From positions 62,001 to 126,000 of the forward strand of contig JAEUKB010000064.1 of the NCBI GenBank assembly GCA_016794365.1: a stretch of DNA of 64,000 nt. Reading direction: 5' to 3'. Shown piece by piece: positions 57,615-64,000 of the stretch (position 1 is its first letter; each line of letters starts with the position of its first letter). The notes below the pieces were generated by a model, which worked only from the letters and a program-made list of their open reading frames with translations, had not been told where the DNA came from and did not search any database. The position numbers and the translations under genes were made by a program. Source of the DNA: Myxococcales bacterium. Its GTDB lineage: Bacteria; Myxococcota_A; Polyangia; Palsa-1104; JAEUJZ01.

Positions 57615-60452
57615 TCACGGAGACGCTGGTGGCCGCAGCTCGGGCTCTGCAAACAGGTGATGGATGTCTTGTAGCTCGTCTTCGCGCAGCAGGGTCTTTA
57701 GTCCCGCGCGCAGGCGTCGCAGCAGCCGTGGATCGTCGGTGGCAATGCTGTGTAGGCGTCGCAGCGGGATGCCGGTCAGCATCATCAGCCGTGACACCGA
57801 CAGCGAGCTGCGCTTGTGTTCCAGGTAGGCGACAAGCTGCAAGGTGTGCGCGCTGAGCACCGCCGTGTCTTGTTCGCCCGCTTGTTCCAGAAACAGCCCG
57901 GCCAGGCCGTGTCCAAGCTGACGATCTTCGTCGGTAAGCAAGCTGTAGGCCGCGTCGCGCATGGCTGCCGAGCGAAAGCTATACTCGGCGTCGTCGGGGA
58001 AGCGACTGTGGGCGTGGGCTTCGATGACCTCACTGTCGTGCAGCAGGCGCAGCCAGCGATCGACGGCGCTTTCGCTGAGGTCGGGCACCTGCGCGAGCAA
58101 GGCCAGGATGCCGCCGCGCCAGAAGGTCTGTCCGAAGATGCTGGCCACCCGCAGGACACGTCGCGCACCGGGCTCTAGCTGAAGCAGTCGCGCTTGGGTC
58201 AGGGTAAGGACCGTATCGGGCAAGGTGTCGCCTTTTCCTTCGGCGACGGCGCGGATCAGCTCTTCCAGAAACAGCGCGTTGCCCTGCGACTGCGAGACAA
58301 TGCGTGCGACGGTGGTGGGCGGAACCTCGCTGCCCAAGGCGTGATGGACCAGTCGCTCGCAGGCGCGCCTTCCCAAGGCACCGAGCCGAATGTCCTGGGC
58401 TTTGCCCGACCACAGCTTGGGATAGAGCTTTTCGACCTCGGGGCGACCGAGTCCGCAGACCAGCAGCGGGCGCTCGGCCAGGTGACGCAGCGCGGAGTCA
58501 ATCACGCGCAGCGACGGCTCATCCACCCACTGAAGATCATCCAACAGGAGCAGCAGCGGACGCTGCAAAGACAGCAGATCGAGCCAGGCCACAAACGCTC
58601 GCTGTAGGTCGGCGGGCGCTGGCGCGGGCGTTAGTTCCAGCGGGCACGCGTGAAGCAGCGGATCGAGCCATGCTTGGGACGACGCACCGAGCGCAGTAAG
58701 TCTCGTCGTGAGCTGCTGGCGCTGGTCATTGGCTGCCATGGTGTTCACCAGCCCAGCCCACTTGCGCAGCACTTGGGTCAGCGCGCCCAGCGGCACCGCT
58801 TGAAGCAGCGAGTCCCCTTGCCCCGACAAGATCGCTACGTCGCGATGCTGGACACGGCGTAGGAACTCTTGGCGCAGTCGCGACTTGCCGTAGCCGGACG
58901 GTGCCGACAGCAGCACCGCTTGGGCTTGCGACTCCTCGATGCAGCCGGACAGGAGCGCGTCGAGCACGCCCAGCTCTTGCTCTCGACCGATGCAGGGCCA
59001 CGGCTTGCCAAGGAGCAGCCTCGATTCATCGGCTTCATCGTCGCGTCCCCACAGCAGCGGTCCGAGCGAGCCGGGACGAACATCAAAGCTTCGATCGAGC
59101 AGGCCCGCGCTGACGGTGTCGAGCAAGATGCCGGGCTCTTTGTGGCCGCTCGCTTGCTGCTTTCGTCGCAGATCGTGGGCGGCGCGATCCAAGGCTTCGC
59201 CGAGCGGCGGACCGTGAGACGGCGCAGCTTGGCCTCGGCCCGTGGCGAGCACGAGCTCAAGCGCGGGCCAGCGCGACCACAGCAGCAAGGCCAGTCGGGC
59301 GGCTTCGCGAACCTGATCGGTGGCGCTTCCGGTGGGAGCCACTGCGGCAACCAGGGAACCATTGGCCAGCAGCTCCAGGCTGATGTGACGACTGACCAGC
59401 TCACAGCGAAGCGCGGCGATCTCTTCTTGGCTCGGTAGCAGGGACTGCTCGGTGCTGTCGGCGGCTTGCGCGGTCGAATCGGCATCTGTCAGCGACGCGG
59501 ACGCCAAGATCACGCTATAGAGTCGCTGTTCCGAGGCAGTCAGCACGCGCCGGGGAACCAGCTTTGTGCCGTCGCGGCCCGGGGCCTGCGCCACTTGCCG
59601 CAGCAGCTCATCGACGATCGGTAGCAGCGCCGAGGCATCCGTCGGTCGCGCAGCGGCATCTTTGGCGAGCATGTCCACAAGCAGCGCGTCGAGTGCTTCG
59701 GGCGCGGCTGGATAGAGCGTGCGCAGCCTCGGCGGTTCCTCGAACAGGATCTTGGTCAGCAGGGCAGCAACGTGCTCTCCGACGAAGGGAGGCCTGCCGG
59801 TCAGACATGCGTAGACGATGCAGGCCAAGGCGAAGATGTCCGTCGCAGGTACGGCGCTGCGCTCGCCGCGTGCTTGCTCTGGGGCCATGTATTCCGGTGT
59901 GCCGACGACGACCCCGGTGCGAGAGACGGACGGCTCGCTGCGATGGCGCTGGGCAATGCCAAAGTCAAACAGCGTGACTTGATCGATCTGTCCGTCGCGT
60001 AGAAACAGGTTGCTCGGCTTGAGGTCACGGTGAACGATCCCGACGCGGTGCGCGGCAGCCAGAGCGTCCGCGATGGTGCGACAGAGCGTCAGGGTCTCGG
60101 TGAGCGACAGCGTTCCTTGGGACAGCCGCTTGCCCAGATCGTGTCCGCTCAGCCACTCCATGGCGAGATAGAGCTGACCTTCGCTGGTCTGTCCGTGTGC
60201 GACGTAGGAAACGATGCCGGGATGACGCAGCTCGGACAGAAGCTGGGCTTCGCGAAAGAAGCGGCTTGGCTCGCTTAGCGTCGCCGTCGCTGACTGTCGA
60301 TGGAGCAGCTTGAGCGCGACGGCCCGATTGTCGGTGATGTCGCGCGCTTTGAAGACGACGCCCATCCCGCCTTCGCCCGCCATGCTCTCGATCGCAAAGC
60401 GGTGCGCCAGGATGCTGCCAATGAGCTGCTCAGGATGGTTGCCGTGCGTCAT
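57615..60452 (-). CDS. Ser/Thr protein kinase fused to cyclase-like domain and AAA ATPase (PknK type)
   Basis: A 945-residue fusion. The kinase (about residues 12-290) has GEGGMG, the ATP-binding Lys in VALKLLH, HRDLKPSN, DFG and PEYMAPEQ. Residues about 300-480 (LYSVILAS, ELVLATGRGQAAPSHGPPLG, GILLDTVSAGLLDRSF) follow the pattern of class III nucleotide cyclases without their metal-binding Asp residues, so it is probably inactive. The C-terminal AAA-16/NACHT-like domain has Walker A SAPSGYGKSRL and Walker B LLLLLDDLQWVDEPS, then helical repeats without a DNA-binding end. It lies downstream of a paralogue with a 59-base gap. Confidence 0.9.
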   Translation of the reverse strand: MTHGNHPEQLIGSILAHRFAIESMAGEGGMGVVFKARDITDNRAVALKLLHRQSATATLSEPSRFFREAQLLSELRHPGIVSYVAHGQTSEGQLYLAMEWLSGHDLGKRLSQGTLSLTETLTLCRTIADALAAAHRVGIVHRDLKPSNLFLRDGQIDQVTLFDFGIAQRHRSEPSVSRTGVVVGTPEYMAPEQARGERSAVPATDIFALACIVYACLTGRPPFVGEHVAALLTKILFEEPPRLRTLYPAAPEALDALLVDMLAKDAAARPTDASALLPIVDELLRQVAQAPGRDGTKLVPRRVLTASEQRLYSVILASASLTDADSTAQAADSTEQSLLPSQEEIAALRCELVSRHISLELLANGSLVAAVAPTGSATDQVREAARLALLLWSRWPALELVLATGRGQAAPSHGPPLGEALDRAAHDLRRKQQASGHKEPGILLDTVSAGLLDRSFDVRPGSLGPLLWGRDDEADESRLLLGKPWPCIGREQELGVLDALLSGCIEESQAQAVLLSAPSGYGKSRLRQEFLRRVQHRDVAILSGQGDSLLQAVPLGALTQVLRKWAGLVNTMAANDQRQQLTTRLTALGASSQAWLDPLLHACPLELTPAPAPADLQRAFVAWLDLLSLQRPLLLLLDDLQWVDEPSLRVIDSALRHLAERPLLVCGLGRPEVEKLYPKLWSGKAQDIRLGALGRRACERLVHHALGSEVPPTTVARIVSQSQGNALFLEELIRAVAEGKGDTLPDTVLTLTQARLLQLEPGARRVLRVASIFGQTFWRGGILALLAQVPDLSESAVDRWLRLLHDSEVIEAHAHSRFPDDAEYSFRSAAMRDAAYSLLTDEDRQLGHGLAGLFLEQAGEQDTAVLSAHTLQLVAYLEHKRSSLSVSRLMMLTGIPLRRLHSIATDDPRLLRRLRAGLKTLLREDELQDIHHLFAEPELRPPASP

Positions 60453-60511
60453 GTGACGAGTTCCTTACGACAAGGCCGAACGGACCAGCGGGTAGTGTAG
60501 CAGCGCGCCTC

Positions 60512-63112
<2,601 letters not shown>

Positions 63113-63256
63113 GTTACGGGAGCTAGGAGCAGAAGGAAATCCGCTAGGCGACTGCGCGATCGGGACGTTATCTTCGCGACGTCAAACCGGAAGCAGGCGT
63201 CCAGCCAGCAGTCGCTTCGTCGGCTGCACGGGTCGCGACGCTGCCAAACCTTACGC

Positions 63257-63292
63257 TCTGCCATGACCGCTACGTCTGCCATGACTGCTACG
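63257..63292. repeat. Duplicated 18-mer over start codon
   Basis: TCTGCCATGACCGCTACG (63257-63274) and TCTGCCATGACTGCTACG (63275-63292) are tandem near-identical copies, so both contain an in-frame ATG of the following gene. Confidence 0.85.
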
Positions 63293-64000
63293 ACTGCAAA
63301 GATCTGTACGGAAATCCCTGGTCCCAAGTCCCGTGCCTTGTGTAGCGAGGAGTCCCAGTATCTCGCGCCTGGCATTCAGCAAATCTCGACGCTGGCTGGC
63401 TTGGCGATGGCGGGCGGAGACGGCGCGCTGCTGATCGACGTAGACGGCAATCGCTTCATTGACTGGGTCGCAGGCATCGGCGTCGCGAGCATCGGTCATG
63501 GTCATCCGGCGCTCGCGCAGGCGCTGTATCAGCAGGCCGGACAGCTTTCTGCGACGAGCTTTTCGTCCCCCGCGCGGCTGGAGCTGCTGCGTCGGATCGT
63601 CGAGCACGCGCCGCATCCCAGCCTGGGCGCGGTGCAGCTCTATTCGTCGGGGGCTGAGGCGGTGGAAAGCGCGCTGCGACTGGCTCGGGCGGCGACGGGA
63701 CACAGCGAGGTCGTCGCATTTTGGGGCGGCTTCCACGGCAAGACCCACGGGGTCCTGGGACTGTGCGGCAGTGAGTTCAAGCACGGCCAGCTTCCGCTAT
63801 TGCCCGGACAACACCTTGCGCCGTATGCCGACTGCTCGCGCTGCGCGCTGCGTCAGAAGCCAGCGACGTGTCAGCTTGCCTGCGTCGATTTTTTGCGCGA
63901 TCAGCTCCGGCTGGCGACGGCGGGACGAGTGGCTGCGATCCTGGTTGAGCCGATCCAAGGCACAGCGGGCAACGTGGTCCCACATCCCGACTTTTTGCCT
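63263..64000 (+). CDS. Class III PLP-dependent aminotransferase, N-terminal part
   Basis: The frame from ATG 63263 is open to the window end (246 codons). The sequence is an aminotransferase class III N-terminal half (4-aminobutyrate or acetylornithine type): YLAPGIQQIS, ALLIDVDGNRFIDWVAGIGV, SIGHGHPALAQALYQQ, YSSGAEAVESALRLAR, FWGGFHGKTHGVLGLCG and AAILVEPIQGTAGNV. A Cys cluster (CSRCALRQKPATCQLAC) matches a subgroup of 4-aminobutyrate-type enzymes. The PLP lysine lies beyond the window. The N-terminal MTATSAMTATTAK is a repeat-derived extension; ATG 63281 is the second start. Confidence 0.88.
   Translation, partial: MTATSAMTATTAKICTEIPGPKSRALCSEESQYLAPGIQQISTLAGLAMAGGDGALLIDVDGNRFIDWVAGIGVASIGHGHPALAQALYQQAGQLSATSFSSPARLELLRRIVEHAPHPSLGAVQLYSSGAEAVESALRLARAATGHSEVVAFWGGFHGKTHGVLGLCGSEFKHGQLPLLPGQHLAPYADCSRCALRQKPATCQLACVDFLRDQLRLATAGRVAAILVEPIQGTAGNVVPHPDFLP

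Overview
The window looks like a chromosomal segment of a high-GC Gram-negative bacterium, most likely a member of the Myxococcota. This is an inference from gene content: two surface proteins end in MYXO-CTERM-like tails (Cys, hydrophobic helix, Arg cluster), there are many lipobox proteins, kinase/ATPase fusions, an FHA-sigma54 activator, a PAS-STAS stressosome protein and a complete alternative complex III. I saw no rRNA or tRNA gene, insertion sequence, prophage or CRISPR array. Both ends are cut inside genes: a Cys-rich lipoprotein on the left and a class III aminotransferase on the right.

Layout. 1-10.8 kb holds housekeeping and sensory genes: Cys-rich lipoprotein, organophosphate-type MFS transporter, enolase, a chemoreceptor without a periplasmic domain, a tyrosine autokinase for polysaccharide export, NAD-dependent DNA ligase and a Bax-inhibitor-1 membrane protein. 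10.8-12.8 kb is a kelch-like lipoprotein. 12.9-26.1 kb is one tight respiratory operon, actABCDEF, a one-helix protein, sco, coxBACD, encoding alternative complex III and an A2-type caa3 oxidase, probably acting together as a quinol-to-oxygen chain. 26.2-28.9 kb is an unusual fusion of a NodU-type carbamoyltransferase with a radical SAM domain. 29-36 kb holds a beta-propeller lipoprotein, the FHA-sigma54 activator and xylFGH. 36-38.7 kb is repeat-rich and contains a small unknown gene and an RsbR-like protein.

38.8-44.1 kb is an envelope and lipid block: a MYXO-CTERM protein, a desaturase fused to a methyltransferase-like domain, phosphatidylserine decarboxylase, an LtaS-like membrane phosphatase/transferase and a small lipoprotein. 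44.2-48.5 kb holds 6-phosphofructokinase, TrmFO, a PP2C phosphatase and a small radical SAM protein. 48.8-54.6 kb holds a von Willebrand A surface protein, the zwf-opcA-pgl operon (oxidative pentose phosphate pathway) and a lipoprotein. 54.6-57.6 kb holds a probable pseudo-glutamine amidotransferase and a cytochrome c-FTR1 iron permease with a Fur-box-like palindrome over its start. 57.6-63.1 kb holds two tandem Ser/Thr kinase-ATPase paralogues.

A recurring feature is short tandem repeats, a different unit at each locus, in many longer intergenic gaps and several times overlapping a start or stop codon. Several genes have a -10-like hexamer 7-11 bases before the start codon and no Shine-Dalgarno sequence, suggesting leaderless transcripts. 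The strongest candidates for undescribed biology are the carbamoyltransferase-radical SAM fusion, the desaturase-methyltransferase fusion beside psd, and the interleaved two-unit repeat array at 36.1-36.5 kb. All calls were made by reading; no database search was run.
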